Positions 47,130 through 57,054 of a stretch of DNA of 64,000 nucleotides are shown here, piece by piece; the first letter of the stretch is position 1; every line of letters starts with the position of its first letter. This DNA is from Stutzerimonas stutzeri (GTDB lineage: Bacteria > Pseudomonadota > Gammaproteobacteria > Pseudomonadales > Pseudomonadaceae): the NCBI RefSeq assembly GCF_024448715.1, contig NZ_JAMOHZ010000003.1:1-64000 (forward strand). The letters are read 5' to 3'. The notes under the pieces were generated by a model, which ran no database searches, was not told the origin of the DNA, and saw nothing but the letters and a program-made list of their open reading frames with translations. The translations under genes and the position numbers were made by a program.

Positions 47130-48062
47130 ATGATCGCCGCCCTTCCCACCATTGTTTCCCGCCTGCGGCTCAAGCAGCTGCGGTTGCTGATAGCCTTGGA
47201 CGAACAGGGTTCGCTGCACCGCGCCGCCGAACAGGTATCGATCAATCAGCCCGGCGCAACCAAGGCCCTGCACGAGATCGAAAACACCTTTGGCGCCGAG
47301 TTGTTTATCCGCACCAGCCAGGGTTTGCAGCCGAACGACCTCGGCCGCTGCGTAATTCGCTACGCACGACTGATCCAGAGCGATCTGGCACACCTGCGTG
47401 AAGAGATGGTCGGGATTATCCAAGGCCAAGGCGGACGTTTGTCGGTCGGCGTGATCATGGGCGCTGTGCCACTGCTAATGCGCGCGTTGGGCCGCTTGCG
47501 GCGCAGACAGCCGGAGCTTTCCGTGGAGATCGTCGAGGACACAAGCGCCCGTCTGCTCGGACTCATCGATCAGGGTCGACTCGATCTGGCGATCTGTCGC
47601 AGCAGTGTCAGCCGTCGACCGGACGCCTATGACTGCCTGACCCTGCATCCAGAACAGTTGGCCGTTGTCGCGCACCCGGCACATCCGGCCAGCGGAGCCC
47701 AGACCCTGCAATTGGCCGACCTCAGCAATTACCGTTGGGTGGTTTACCCGGCGAACATGCCCATGCGCTTGTTACTCGAGCGCGAGTTCAGCCAGGCCGG
47801 CCTGGAATTTCCGCGCTATCCAGTAGAAACCGCCTCCACCTTCACCATGCTCAGCCTGCTGCAGGAAGATCCTGAACTGGTGGCCGTGATGCCGTTGGCG
47901 GTAGCACAGTTCAGTGAAGGCTTCGGCATGATCCGCCAATTGCCGCTGAGCCTGCAGTCGCGTAGCGAGCCCTACGGCGTTATCGTCCGTCACGGCAGCA
48001 GCCTCTCGTCCGCCGCGCGGCTCCTGCTAGAGGAAATGCAGGCCGAGCAGCTGCCAAGCTGA
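47130..48062 (+). CDS. LysR-family regulator beside the AraD1/GguC gene
   Basis: This 310-residue LysR protein has a winged helix at about residues 10-70 (LIALDEQGSLHRAAEQVSIN) and an effector domain at about residues 95-305. It is divergent from the AraD1/GguC-aldehyde dehydrogenase pair and probably activates it. It is distinct in sequence from the LysR at 43187, so the two halves of the pathway may answer to separate regulators. Confidence 0.87.
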   Translation: MIAALPTIVSRLRLKQLRLLIALDEQGSLHRAAEQVSINQPGATKALHEIENTFGAELFIRTSQGLQPNDLGRCVIRYARLIQSDLAHLREEMVGIIQGQGGRLSVGVIMGAVPLLMRALGRLRRRQPELSVEIVEDTSARLLGLIDQGRLDLAICRSSVSRRPDAYDCLTLHPEQLAVVAHPAHPASGAQTLQLADLSNYRWVVYPANMPMRLLLEREFSQAGLEFPRYPVETASTFTMLSLLQEDPELVAVMPLAVAQFSEGFGMIRQLPLSLQSRSEPYGVIVRHGSSLSSAARLLLEEMQAEQLPS

Positions 48063-48105
48063 CAGCATCCGTGCAGCGGCCGCAGGCACCGGGCGGCACC
48101 TGCAA

Positions 48106-48390
48106 TCAATTTCTGTCGTTATGCCCTAGGTCCCGTTGCGGATCGATTTGATCACGCACCCGCTGCTTCAGCTCCTTGGCTTCAGGGAAGCCACCATCGA
48201 GCTTGCGCTCCCAAATTTGTGTCCCGTCACAGGTGATATGGAAGGTGCCGCCGAAGGCCGGTACTAACGACACCTTGCCAAGGTCATCGGCGAACGTGGA
48301 CAGCAGCTCCTGCGCCAGCCAGGCCGCACGCAGCAACCACTGGCATTGAGTGCAATAGGTAATGACGATTTCCGGCTTGGTATCAGGCAT
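48106..48390 (-). CDS. SelT/SelW/SelH-family CxxC redox protein
   Basis: This 94-residue thioredoxin-like Rdx-family protein has a CxxC pair at residues 13-16 in ITYCTQCQW and FGGTFHITCDG with DGGFPEAKELKQ further on. In eukaryotes the first position is often selenocysteine; here it is plain Cys. The redox partner is unknown. It is divergent from plpD (72 bases apart). Confidence 0.86.
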   Translation of the reverse strand: MPDTKPEIVITYCTQCQWLLRAAWLAQELLSTFADDLGKVSLVPAFGGTFHITCDGTQIWERKLDGGFPEAKELKQRVRDQIDPQRDLGHNDRN

Positions 48391-48462
48391 GACGAGGCGC
48401 TCGGGCGGCTGGCGGGACGCCTATAATAGCCGCCATTTTCGCGTTCCTCCGCCGGTGTTGCC

Positions 48463-50643
48463 ATGTCTCGTCTATTGCTCATGCTGATCCTTCTGATGCC
48501 GCTGGCAGGATTCGCCGAATCCCAACCCAAAACCGGTCTGGTGCTTTCCGGCGGCGCGGCGCGCGGGTTGGCGCATATTGGTGTGCTGAAAGCGTTGGAA
48601 GAACATGGCGTGCAAATCGACGCGATTGCCGGCACCAGTATGGGCGCGGTAATTGGCGGGCTTTACGCAGCGGGCTATAGCGTTGAAGAACTGGAGAAGC
48701 TGGCACTCAGTCTCGATTGGCAGCAGGTGCTGTCGGACGATCCGCCGCGGCAGGACGTGCCGTTCCGACGCAAGCAGGACGATCGAGACTTTCTGGTCAA
48801 ACGCAAACTCAGCTTCCGCGACGATGGCAGCCTCGGGCTACCGCTCGGCGTCATTCAGGGCCAAAACCTCGCCCTACTGCTCGAGCGTCTCTTGGTGCAT
48901 ACCAGCGACACCCGTGACTTCGACCGTCTGCCGATCCCCTTTCGCGCAGTGGCAACCGACATCGCCAACGACAAGAAGGTGATCTTTCGCAGCGGCCACC
49001 TGCCCCAGGCGATCCGCGCCAGCATGTCGATTCCCGCGGTCTTCGCTCCCGTCGAAATAGACGGCCGTCTGCTCGTGGATGGCGGCATGGTCGACAACAT
49101 TCCGATGGACGTCGCCCGGGACATGGGTGTGGATCGGCTGATCGTGGTGGATATCGGTTCGCCATTGCAGTCGCGCGAGCAATTGCTGACGGTCGTCGAT
49201 GTGCTCAATCAGTCGATCACCATGATGACGCGACGCAATTCCGAAGAGCAGTTGGCAACCCTGCGTACAGAAGATCTGCTGGTGCAGCCGATGCTGGCGG
49301 GATTCGGCTCGACCGATTTCGGTCGTGCGGAACAGCTCATCGACGCCGGATATCGCGCAGCCAGCGCACTGGATGGCCGCCTCGCGGCGATGCGCAGCGA
49401 CAGCGGTGGCAATCTGGCGTTGAGCCTCGCCCGTTCAGCCGACCCACGCACGCCACTGATTACCGAAGTACGCATCGAGAACGACTCGAAAGTCGGCGAT
49501 GCGGTCATTCGTCGACACATCCGCCAGCAAGTCGGCAAACGGCTGGATCTGCAGGACCTGCAGAAGGACATGGGCACCCTGTATGGACTGGACTACTTCG
49601 AGCAGGTCGAATATCGGGTCGTCCATGGCGATCCAGGCAATACGCTGGTCATCACCACCCGCGAAAAGCGCTCCGGGACCGACTATCTGCGCCTCGGTAT
49701 CAATCTTTCGGATGATTTTGGTGGTGACAGCGCCTTCAACATCGGCGCGAGCTATCGCAAGAACGGCATCAATGAGCTAGGCGCCGAATGGCTGACGCGC
49801 CTACAGCTGGGTGATCACCAGGAACTCTTTAGCGAGTTCTATCAGCCGCTGGATGCCGGCTCACGCTGGTTCGTCGCACCGAACCTGTTTGCCGAGACCC
49901 AGAACGTGGAATCAATAACGGATAACGACCCCATCGCCGAGTACCGCCTGCAGCGCTACGGTTATGGGCTCAACCTTGGCCGACAGATCGCCAACAACGG
50001 CGAGATCCGTTTTGGTATTGGCCAGGCATGGGGCGAGGCGGATGTCCGAGTTGGCGATCAGCAACTGCCGGAATTCAGTTTCGAGGAAGGCTACTACCAG
50101 CTTCAGTATTCGTTCGACACGGTGGACAACGTCGACTTCCCTCGTGAAGGTGAGGATATCGGGCTGACGCTGCGCCAGTATGATCCCGGCCTGGGCTCGG
50201 ATGAACGCTACAGACAATGGGAGTTCAGCTTGGATAAGGCGGTTAGCCACGGTGTGGATACGCTGGTTTTCGGTGGCCGCTATGGACGTACGCTGGACGA
50301 TGCGGAGGTCGTTACGTCGAGCTTCTTGCTCGGTGGAGCGAGGCAATTATCGGGCTTTCGCCAGGACGCTCTTTCTGGGCAGAACATCAGCTTGGCGCGC
50401 GTGATTTATTTCCGGCGAATGACGCCGCGCTCATTCTTGCCGCTGGATTTTCCACTGTACCTGGGTGCATCACTGGAACGTGGCCGGGCGTGGAACAACG
50501 ATAACGAGTTCGATAGCGGGTACATCAATGCGGGCAGTGTCTTTATCGGCTACGAAACGCCGCTGGGGCCACTGAATTTCAGCTACGGCCTCAACGATGA
50601 AGCCGAGCGCGCCCTGTACATGAACCTTGGGCGCAGTTTCTGA
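48463..50643 (+). CDS. plpD: PlpD-type patatin phospholipase, type Vd autotransporter
   Basis: This 726-residue protein has a signal peptide at about residues 1-18. A patatin lipase domain has an oxyanion loop (SGGAARG), the nucleophile Ser59 in GTSMG and Asp206 in VDGGM, forming the catalytic dyad. A POTRA-like domain follows at about residues 325-400, then a 16-strand-type barrel to the C-terminus (ALYMNLGRSF). That is the PlpD fold of P. aeruginosa: a secreted phospholipase A1 translocated by its own barrel. Lengths and catalytic positions match closely. The FimV-like gene downstream is convergent. Confidence 0.93.
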   Translation: MSRLLLMLILLMPLAGFAESQPKTGLVLSGGAARGLAHIGVLKALEEHGVQIDAIAGTSMGAVIGGLYAAGYSVEELEKLALSLDWQQVLSDDPPRQDVPFRRKQDDRDFLVKRKLSFRDDGSLGLPLGVIQGQNLALLLERLLVHTSDTRDFDRLPIPFRAVATDIANDKKVIFRSGHLPQAIRASMSIPAVFAPVEIDGRLLVDGGMVDNIPMDVARDMGVDRLIVVDIGSPLQSREQLLTVVDVLNQSITMMTRRNSEEQLATLRTEDLLVQPMLAGFGSTDFGRAEQLIDAGYRAASALDGRLAAMRSDSGGNLALSLARSADPRTPLITEVRIENDSKVGDAVIRRHIRQQVGKRLDLQDLQKDMGTLYGLDYFEQVEYRVVHGDPGNTLVITTREKRSGTDYLRLGINLSDDFGGDSAFNIGASYRKNGINELGAEWLTRLQLGDHQELFSEFYQPLDAGSRWFVAPNLFAETQNVESITDNDPIAEYRLQRYGYGLNLGRQIANNGEIRFGIGQAWGEADVRVGDQQLPEFSFEEGYYQLQYSFDTVDNVDFPREGEDIGLTLRQYDPGLGSDERYRQWEFSLDKAVSHGVDTLVFGGRYGRTLDDAEVVTSSFLLGGARQLSGFRQDALSGQNISLARVIYFRRMTPRSFLPLDFPLYLGASLERGRAWNNDNEFDSGYINAGSVFIGYETPLGPLNFSYGLNDEAERALYMNLGRSF

Positions 50644-50696
50644 TCCGGTGTGCCAGAGGTTGAGGCCCAGAGGCGCTAGCCCGCCGAGGTGATGTT

Positions 50697-52688
50697 TCAG
50701 GCGATCTGAGCGAGCAGCTCGTTGACCTGTCGTCGCTGTTGCTCGTCGCCCTCGGTAGCGAGACTCTCCAGGATCGTGCAAGCACTCTCCATGTCTCCCT
50801 GCTTTATATAGGCCACTGCTTGATTGAGGCGAACCAGATGTTCGGGGTTCGGCTCCAGCTGGCGGATTTCCTCCGTTAAAGGCATCGACGCGAACGAGTC
50901 AGCGCCTTCCAGCAATGCTGGCAACTCACCCAGCGTCAGCACCTCGTCGAAGTCGTTCAGCCAAAGCTGCGAGGCTGTAGATGATTCGACACTGTCCTCA
51001 GACCGGTCGTCCATCACGGAACGATCCTCCGCCGAAACGGACGGCGCCGCCATGGGCTCGTTCAGCGTAAGAGTGAACTCCGCTTCGGCAGCTATCGTCT
51101 CCGCAGGGCCCTGCGACGATGCTATCGGTGCCACGGCCGCGGCCAGTGCCGGATGCAACGCCACCAACTGATTCAATTGTGCCAAATCGCCACCTGCCTC
51201 TAGGTAGGCAGCTGCGGCACCGTTGTACGCTTCTACGTCGCCTGACTCCGCCACCAATCCGAGCAGGCGCAGACGAAGATCCAGCTGGTCCGGTGCCCGC
51301 TCGATGCCCCGCTGCAGCACGTCAAATGCCTCAGCGCGGCGGCCATAGGTGAGATAGATATCGGCGGCTTCTAACACGTCGGTTTCGCTTACCGAGGCAT
51401 GTGCCGGCTGGCGTGGCATGTCCAAGCCTGCCGTGAGCGTCGACGGCGGCAGCCGCTTCGACAGAATTGGACTATTTGGTACGGCCTCGAGTGCCTTGGT
51501 CGCGGACTTGTTACGACGGTTGAACCACAAGCCCCCGAACAACAGCGAAACCAGCACACCTGCGCCAGGCATCGTCCAATCACGCCACCCGTCGTCGCGT
51601 GCCGTGCTCATCACGGCTGGCTGCGCAATCGACGGGGCGCTATCAGGCCGCTCTGTCGCGCTTTGCGGCTCAACGATTGACGGCGTTGTGGCAACGGGCG
51701 CTGACGGCTCTATTGTCGACGGCTGCTCAATAGCCGCCTCCGGTAGGCTGCGCTGGTTCTGAAGTTGGGCATTGACGCGTTCGAGCTGAAGCTGCAGTTC
51801 AACCAGCATCTGTTTCAGCTGCTGATTTTCGTCGCGGCTGGCAGCCAATTCGTCGAACAGCTGCCGGCGCAAAACAGCGACCTGGTCTTCGGCCGCGGTC
51901 ATCTCGGTTAACTGAGGCATGGGAGTCAACGCGTCGATCGACACTGGCTCAACGGCTTGTTTCACCTGCGCAATGGCAGGCTGCACAGCAACGTCTGGCA
52001 GCAGCAGATGTGCACCCGCATTGAGTCGACTCGGGTCGCCATCGGCAAAAGCGTTTGGATTCAGTACCTGGATGTCGTGCATGAATTGCGACAACGAGCT
52101 CTGACTGCCTTCTGCCATATACGCATTGGCAACCGTCCACAGATTCTCTCCGCCCGCTACGAGATGACGCTTGCCTAGGGACGCCTGCGGCAAAGCGGCC
52201 GGCGGCACGAAACTCGACGACGCGGTATGCACTGGCGAAACCACAGCTTGCGGGACGCTGATAATCGCACGGGTCTCTAACTGCGGCGCGCTAGGCATCG
52301 GGTCGAGCAGTACCGTGTATTCGCGCAACAGTCGGCTTTTGGCACGCGTGATTTGTACCAGAAAATTCAGGTAGGGCTCGCGGACCGGCTTGTTGGAAGC
52401 GACACGAATACGGCTGCGATTCCCTTCGATCACTGGTGTAAAGGTCAAGTTCTGCAAGAATGCCAGGCGTTCGACACCGATGCGTTCGAAGTCACTGCTG
52501 GAGGCCAGCACCACGCGAATGTCCTCTGCCGAGAGTTCGCCCACATCCAGCAAATCAATTTCAGCACTCAGCGGCTGGTTCAACGCCGAATGAAGCGTGA
52601 TATCGCCCATTCCCAGCGCCGACACCACGCTGGAATAGAGCAGCGAACCGGAGGCTACCAACAATAAAACTCGACGACCAAGGGCCAT
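50697..52688 (-). CDS. FimV-like peptidoglycan-binding/TPR protein
   Basis: This 663-residue protein has a signal peptide at about residues 1-24, the FimV N-terminal domain (MGDITLHSALNQPLSAEIDL) and a LysM domain at about residues 175-230. A Gln-rich coiled coil, one membrane helix (about residue 375) and a C-terminal TPR region ending in the FimV C-domain (LNQAVAYIKQGDMESACTIL) follow. The start at 52688 follows GGAGGT. FimV proteins link the peptidoglycan to type IV pilus assembly and, in P. aeruginosa, to CyaB activation. This is the shorter FimV-like paralogue next to plpD and recQ. Confidence 0.87.
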   Translation of the reverse strand: MALGRRVLLLVASGSLLYSSVVSALGMGDITLHSALNQPLSAEIDLLDVGELSAEDIRVVLASSSDFERIGVERLAFLQNLTFTPVIEGNRSRIRVASNKPVREPYLNFLVQITRAKSRLLREYTVLLDPMPSAPQLETRAIISVPQAVVSPVHTASSSFVPPAALPQASLGKRHLVAGGENLWTVANAYMAEGSQSSLSQFMHDIQVLNPNAFADGDPSRLNAGAHLLLPDVAVQPAIAQVKQAVEPVSIDALTPMPQLTEMTAAEDQVAVLRRQLFDELAASRDENQQLKQMLVELQLQLERVNAQLQNQRSLPEAAIEQPSTIEPSAPVATTPSIVEPQSATERPDSAPSIAQPAVMSTARDDGWRDWTMPGAGVLVSLLFGGLWFNRRNKSATKALEAVPNSPILSKRLPPSTLTAGLDMPRQPAHASVSETDVLEAADIYLTYGRRAEAFDVLQRGIERAPDQLDLRLRLLGLVAESGDVEAYNGAAAAYLEAGGDLAQLNQLVALHPALAAAVAPIASSQGPAETIAAEAEFTLTLNEPMAAPSVSAEDRSVMDDRSEDSVESSTASQLWLNDFDEVLTLGELPALLEGADSFASMPLTEEIRQLEPNPEHLVRLNQAVAYIKQGDMESACTILESLATEGDEQQRRQVNELLAQIA

Positions 52689-53064
52689 GTGACCTCCGCG
52701 ATAAAGGCATCGCTCGGCGCGATTGATCGCCGGCTCGCCTGTTTGAACGCTCAACCTGTGACACGGTTATCGACGGAAACAAGAAAAGATGTATGCAGCC
52801 CGTCGGCTATGCGCTAAAGGCATTGTGCCATCATTGACGAATTTGAGCCTAACGTCAAAAGACAGACGGCTACGCTTCGCCGTCTCTCACCTAAGGCGCT
52901 AGATATGGTCGCTTGGATACTGAATTACTTGGATACGGACGCGATGCAGCGCAGAGCGGGACTTAACGCCGAGTGCTCGGAGTGGCATGTGAGTTCACGC
53001 GCCAAGATAGGGCCGGGCGGGAAGATGCGTCGGGGCGCCCCTGAACGCCCGGCTGAGGCGTGTT
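52689..53064. other. 376-base region between FimV-like and MarR genes
   Basis: No gene is apparent here. It holds the MarR-gene terminator at 52864-52885 and a 9-base direct repeat CTTGGATAC at 52912-52920 and 52928-52936. Upstream of fimV-like (52689-52860) a promoter would be expected, but I do not see a clear one. Confidence 0.6.
52864..52885 (-). terminator. hairpin downstream of marR-like gene
   Basis: AGACGGC / GCCGTCT stem with an 8-base loop. On the minus strand GTCTTTTG follows, giving a short T run. It lies 180 bases past the MarR-family stop. Confidence 0.62.
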
Positions 53065-53496
53065 TTATCGCTTGATCAAGTTGGCCAGGATGCGTGCATG
53101 CACCTGCTGACACTTGCGCAAGTCGTCCTCGTCGATGCCATCGAAGAGTTCTTGCCGGACCTGGTTCGAGATCGCTTCGATCTTTTGAATAAGAGGACGG
53201 GCCGGAGCGCCGAGGGTGATCAGCTTCGCCCGGCGGTCTTCGGGCGCAGGCTTGCGGTGCACGAGCCCCTGCGCTTCGAGGCCGTCCAGTAACCGCGCCA
53301 ATGTCGGCCCCTCGACTGCAACGCTCTGTGCAAGCTCGCGCTGGGTAGGATCGTGATCGAAACGGGCCAGATGAAGCAGAACCAGCCACCGTGCCTGTGA
53401 GAGGCCGAGATCCGCCAACCGGCGATCCAGCTCGGCGCGCCAGCTACGCGAAAGTTGCGCCAGCTGCATGGCGAAGCGATGTTGGTCGGGGTACAT
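53065..53496 (-). CDS. MarR-family transcriptional regulator
   Basis: This 143-residue MarR/SlyA-type winged-helix protein has LGLSQARWLVLLHLARF, the recognition helix around TLARLLDGLEAQGLV and the wing APEDRRAKLITL. The palindrome ACTAAT-T-ATTAGT at 53517-53529 is 20 bases before the ATG and probably its own operator. It corresponds to PA3341 by position. The ligand and other targets are unknown. Confidence 0.88.
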   Translation of the reverse strand: MYPDQHRFAMQLAQLSRSWRAELDRRLADLGLSQARWLVLLHLARFDHDPTQRELAQSVAVEGPTLARLLDGLEAQGLVHRKPAPEDRRAKLITLGAPARPLIQKIEAISNQVRQELFDGIDEDDLRKCQQVHARILANLIKR

Positions 53497-53516
53497 GGCG
53501 CGGGTTTCCTGGAAAA

Positions 53517-53529
53517 ACTAATTATTAGT
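53517..53529. promoter_or_regulatory. 13-base palindrome before MarR-family gene
   Basis: ACTAAT-T-ATTAGT is a perfect dyad in an A+T-rich patch of an otherwise G+C-rich gap. Its place just upstream of the start matches autorepression by MarR proteins. Confidence 0.58.
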
Positions 53530-53664
53530 GAGCTAACCACAGCCCCAAAATACTGGCAAGGCTACCATCAGCCGAGAACGTAACCGTGGATTGCACGAGG
53601 CCCGCTCCAGACCTTGTGACCAACAAGCGCAGCGGCAATACGCCGCACTAAAGAAGGTACTGCG

Positions 53665-55788
53665 CTAGAGCTCGAACTCGGCTTGGAGAGAGGCTCGCAC
53701 GCAGAACAAAACGGCCTCGGGTACCCGCCCGGCAAACAGCTCGGCTATCGCCGCAACGGGCGGTAGTTCACCCTCGCCATCGAGAAAGGCCTCCTGGATC
53801 TCACCGAGCAACTCTTCAGGCAGGTCGAGGGCCTGCTCCAGGCTGAGCTGCTGCTGGCCGATCGCCTCAGCGAGCATGGCGTAGACGTTCTTCTCGCTGC
53901 AATCGAGCTGGCGAGCGATCTGTGCCGGGGTCATGCCCGCGCGAGCCAGTGTAATCAGCTCGTGACGAACATCGGCCGGCGATCTGACCACGCTTGCTGT
54001 GCCTTGCAGCACCTCAAGAAAAGCCTGGCCATACCGCTCCAACTTGCGCGCGCCGACGCCGCTGATGCGCGCCATGTCACTGAGAGCGCCTGGCTGGCTG
54101 CGGAGCATCTCCAGCAAGGTCGCATCCGGGAAGATCACGTAAGGCGGCACGCCATGCTCTTCGGCCAGTTTGCGACGCAAGGTGCGCAACGCCTCCCAGG
54201 TTTCGCGCTCTTCGCTGCGCACCAGCTGACTCGCCGCGCTGGTAGCTGACTTCGGCGTCTTGGTAGCCAACTCGCGACGCAGCTCCAACGTGACTTCCCC
54301 ACGCAGCAATGCGCGGCAGCTGTCACTGAGCCGCAGTCCGCCGAAACCGTCCAGGTCCACATCGGCCAAACCGCGCGCGACCAGCTGGCGGAACAGCGAG
54401 CGCCATTCCCCTTCCGACAACGCCTTACCGACACCGAACACCGATAAGTGCTGATGGCCAAGGCTGCGAATTTTTTCATTGTCGCGACCGAGCAGGATAT
54501 CGACCAGATGCCCGACACCGTAACGCTGACCGCTGCGGTAGATCGCAGACAGCGCCTGACGCGCGGGCTCGGTGGCATTCCAGGTCTGCACGCCATCGAC
54601 ACAGTTGTCGCAATGGCCGCAAGGCTCCGGCATCTGCTCGTCGAAATACGCCAGCAACACCTGACGGCGACAGCGGGTTTCCTCGCACAGCGCCAGCATG
54701 GCGTCGAGTTTGTGCTGCTCGATGCGCTTGTGTCGCTCGTCGCCTTCGGAATTGTTGAGCATCTGCTTGAGGAAGATGACGTCCTGCAGGCCGTACGCCA
54801 TCCAGGCATCGGCAGGTAGGCCATCACGACCCGCACGACCGGTTTCCTGATAGTAAGCCTCCAACGACTTGGGCAAGTCCAGATGCGCGACGAAGCGCAC
54901 GTTGGGCTTGTCGATGCCCATGCCGAAAGCGATGGTCGCAACCATGATCAGACCTTCCTCATTGAGGAAGCGCTTCTGGTGAAAAGCTCGAAGATCGTTT
55001 GGCAACCCGGCGTGATAAGGCAACGCGGGAAAGCCCTGTTCGCTCAGAAACGCCGCGGTTTCATCGACCTTCTTGCGCGACAGGCAATAGACGATGCCTG
55101 CATCTCCACGGCGCTCGCTGAGAAAGGCCATCAACTGCTTGCGCGGCTGCTCCTTCGGCACGATGCGATAGAAGATGTTCGGTCGATCGAAACTGGATAG
55201 ATAGCGTTCTGCGTTTTCCAAATGCAGCCGCTGGACGATCTCTTCCCGTGTTCGCTTGTCCGCTGTCGCCGTCAGGGCAAGCCGCGGCACGCTGGGGAAG
55301 AACTCGGCAAGCTGTCCGAGCTGAAGATACTCGGGGCGGAAATCATGGCCCCATTGCGAGACGCAATGGGCCTCGTCGATGGCAAACAAACCGATCTGCA
55401 AGCGCTGCAGAAAAGCCAGCATACGCGGCTGGACCAGCCGTTCGGGCGCGAGATAGAGCATCTTGATTTCGTTGCGTCGCAAGCGATCGGCGATCTCGCG
55501 CTGCTGCTCCGGGCTCTGTGTGGAATTGAGCGCCACGGCCGCGACGCCAAGCTCCTCGAGCGTAGCCACTTGATCGTCCATCAACGCAATCAACGGCGAC
55601 ACCACTACGGCCAGGCCATCACGAAGCAACGCCGGCACCTGAAAGCAAAGCGACTTACCACCACCGGTCGGCATCAACACCAGGGCGTCGCCGCCATTGG
55701 CCACGCGCTCGATGATCGCACCCTGGTTGCCACGAAACGCGTCGTAGCCGAAAACATCTTTGAGAATGCGCTGTGCCTGATCGAGCAT
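53665..55788 (-). CDS. recQ: ATP-dependent DNA helicase RecQ
   Basis: This 707-residue SF2 helicase has Walker A PTGGGKS, DEAH in [18 protein letters not shown], the RecQ zinc-binding Cys set ([18 protein letters not shown]), an RQC winged helix and an HRDC domain at about residues 520-600. A ~100-residue C-terminal extension follows, with a helix-turn-helix-like [14 protein letters not shown] and an acidic end. That makes it longer than E. coli RecQ (~610). The start at 55788 follows GGAGACC. It unwinds DNA in replication-fork repair. Confidence 0.94.
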   Translation of the reverse strand: MLDQAQRILKDVFGYDAFRGNQGAIIERVANGGDALVLMPTGGGKSLCFQVPALLRDGLAVVVSPLIALMDDQVATLEELGVAAVALNSTQSPEQQREIADRLRRNEIKMLYLAPERLVQPRMLAFLQRLQIGLFAIDEAHCVSQWGHDFRPEYLQLGQLAEFFPSVPRLALTATADKRTREEIVQRLHLENAERYLSSFDRPNIFYRIVPKEQPRKQLMAFLSERRGDAGIVYCLSRKKVDETAAFLSEQGFPALPYHAGLPNDLRAFHQKRFLNEEGLIMVATIAFGMGIDKPNVRFVAHLDLPKSLEAYYQETGRAGRDGLPADAWMAYGLQDVIFLKQMLNNSEGDERHKRIEQHKLDAMLALCEETRCRRQVLLAYFDEQMPEPCGHCDNCVDGVQTWNATEPARQALSAIYRSGQRYGVGHLVDILLGRDNEKIRSLGHQHLSVFGVGKALSEGEWRSLFRQLVARGLADVDLDGFGGLRLSDSCRALLRGEVTLELRRELATKTPKSATSAASQLVRSEERETWEALRTLRRKLAEEHGVPPYVIFPDATLLEMLRSQPGALSDMARISGVGARKLERYGQAFLEVLQGTASVVRSPADVRHELITLARAGMTPAQIARQLDCSEKNVYAMLAEAIGQQQLSLEQALDLPEELLGEIQEAFLDGEGELPPVAAIAELFAGRVPEAVLFCVRASLQAEFEL

Positions 55789-56045
55789 GCCGGTCTCCGA
55801 AACAAGACGCGCGAGTATACGCGACACCAGCGCGGCGTTCAGGCGGAACACCCTCACGACGCGATGGTCGGACGTGCAAGACTGTTAGGTCCGTTGCGGC
55901 GGAACTCCGGAACGATATTTCCATCTGTCGAAGGCGTAGGGCTGAAAAAAACTGACGAGGCCGCTACGGCGCGGATAGCCCGCGGTAGCCGGAGGTCCAC
56001 GGCTCGTCTAGAATCACCGCTGTTTCCAATCCAAGGTAGTCATCG

Positions 56046-56633
56046 ATGTCATTCGCCGAGCAACTCGCCCGCCTGCAAGTGTTTCTAGATGCAGATGACC
56101 TGCATGAAGAGGCGCTGGACTACATCGCCGCGCACGGCTACCTGACCGCCCTGTGCATCTGCTCGGAGCAGGTGCCCGAGCGTGAATGGATCGACGCGCT
56201 GTTCGCCGAGCCACCGAAGTACGCTGACGACACCGAGCGCGAAGCCATCGAGGCGACACTCATCCAACTCAAGGCGCATATCGCCCGGCAGTTGGCCAGC
56301 GATGAAGACATGGAGCTGCCCTGCGAACTGGAAATGGGTGACGAGCCGGACGAATCCGATATGCGCGGCTGGTGCATCGGCTTCATGGAAGGCGTGTTCA
56401 TGCGTGAAGCAGTGTGGTTCGAAGAGTCCGAGGAAGAAGTCAGCGAGCTGCTGTTGCCGATCATGGTCGGCTCCGGGCTGTTCGATGAGCAACCCGAGTT
56501 CAGCGACATCGCCGCAGACCCGGACTTGGTCGATGAGATGGTCTCGCAGATTCCCGAGATCCTCACAGCGCTTTATCTGATCTGCCACGCCCCCGAAGAA
56601 AAGCCAGCGCTACTCAAGCCGCGCCGGCACTGA
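56046..56633 (+). CDS. UPF0149/YecA-family protein
   Basis: This 195-residue acidic helical protein starts MSFAEQLARLQVFLDADDLHEEAL and has GWCIGFMEGVFMRE, the family signature segment. It lacks the SEC-C zinc tail seen in some YecA proteins. Its function is not known. The 257 bases upstream, to recQ, show no gene. It is 15 bases before the DUF454 gene and probably co-transcribed. Confidence 0.85.
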   Translation: MSFAEQLARLQVFLDADDLHEEALDYIAAHGYLTALCICSEQVPEREWIDALFAEPPKYADDTEREAIEATLIQLKAHIARQLASDEDMELPCELEMGDEPDESDMRGWCIGFMEGVFMREAVWFEESEEEVSELLLPIMVGSGLFDEQPEFSDIAADPDLVDEMVSQIPEILTALYLICHAPEEKPALLKPRRH

Positions 56634-56648
56634 TACGCGGATAGCCTC

Positions 56649-57050
56649 TTGGCCCACCGCGATATCCCGACGTATCGCAACCCGGTAGCGCGTTACGCGC
56701 TACTGGTAGTCGGCTGGCTGAGCGTCGCCCTCGGCGTCATCGGTATTTTCCTGCCGGTCCTACCCACCACGCCGTTTCTCCTGCTCGCGGCTGCCTGTTT
56801 CGTACGCAGCTCGCGGCGTTTCTACGAATGGCTGGTGATGCATCCACGGCTCGGGCCCTGGTTCCGGGATTACCTGGAGGGCAACGGCATTCCGCTGAAG
56901 GCGAAAATTTACACGATCTCGACGATGTGGTTCAGCATCGGCTTGTCCTGCGGGCTGGTGCCGCTGTTCTGGGCGCGGCTCGGCATGCTTATCAGTGCAA
57001 CATTGGTGACGCTGTATGTCCTCCGTCTGAAAACCCTTCCACCACGCTGA
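56649..57050 (+). CDS. DUF454 (YbaN-type) inner-membrane protein
   Basis: This 133-residue protein has the DUF454 core YALLVVGWLSVALGVIGIFL, PVLPTTPFLLLAAACF and the RSSRRFYEWLVMHPRLGPW loop, with about three to four hydrophobic segments. It uses a TTG start at 56649; no ATG gives the whole family core. Function is not known. It is convergent with the DTW gene, 4 bases apart. Confidence 0.83.
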   Translation: MAHRDIPTYRNPVARYALLVVGWLSVALGVIGIFLPVLPTTPFLLLAAACFVRSSRRFYEWLVMHPRLGPWFRDYLEGNGIPLKAKIYTISTMWFSIGLSCGLVPLFWARLGMLISATLVTLYVLRLKTLPPR

Positions 57051-57054
57051 GCGC

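Noticed and set aside
52912..52936. Direct repeat CTTGGATAC twice, 16 bases apart
   Set aside because: Only two short copies are present and nothing nearby points to a mobile end or an operator.
52925..53389. Minus-strand 154-residue frame overlapping the MarR gene
   Set aside because: It runs over the real MarR frame in a different phase and is Arg/Pro/Ala-rich, typical of a shadow of G+C-rich coding DNA.
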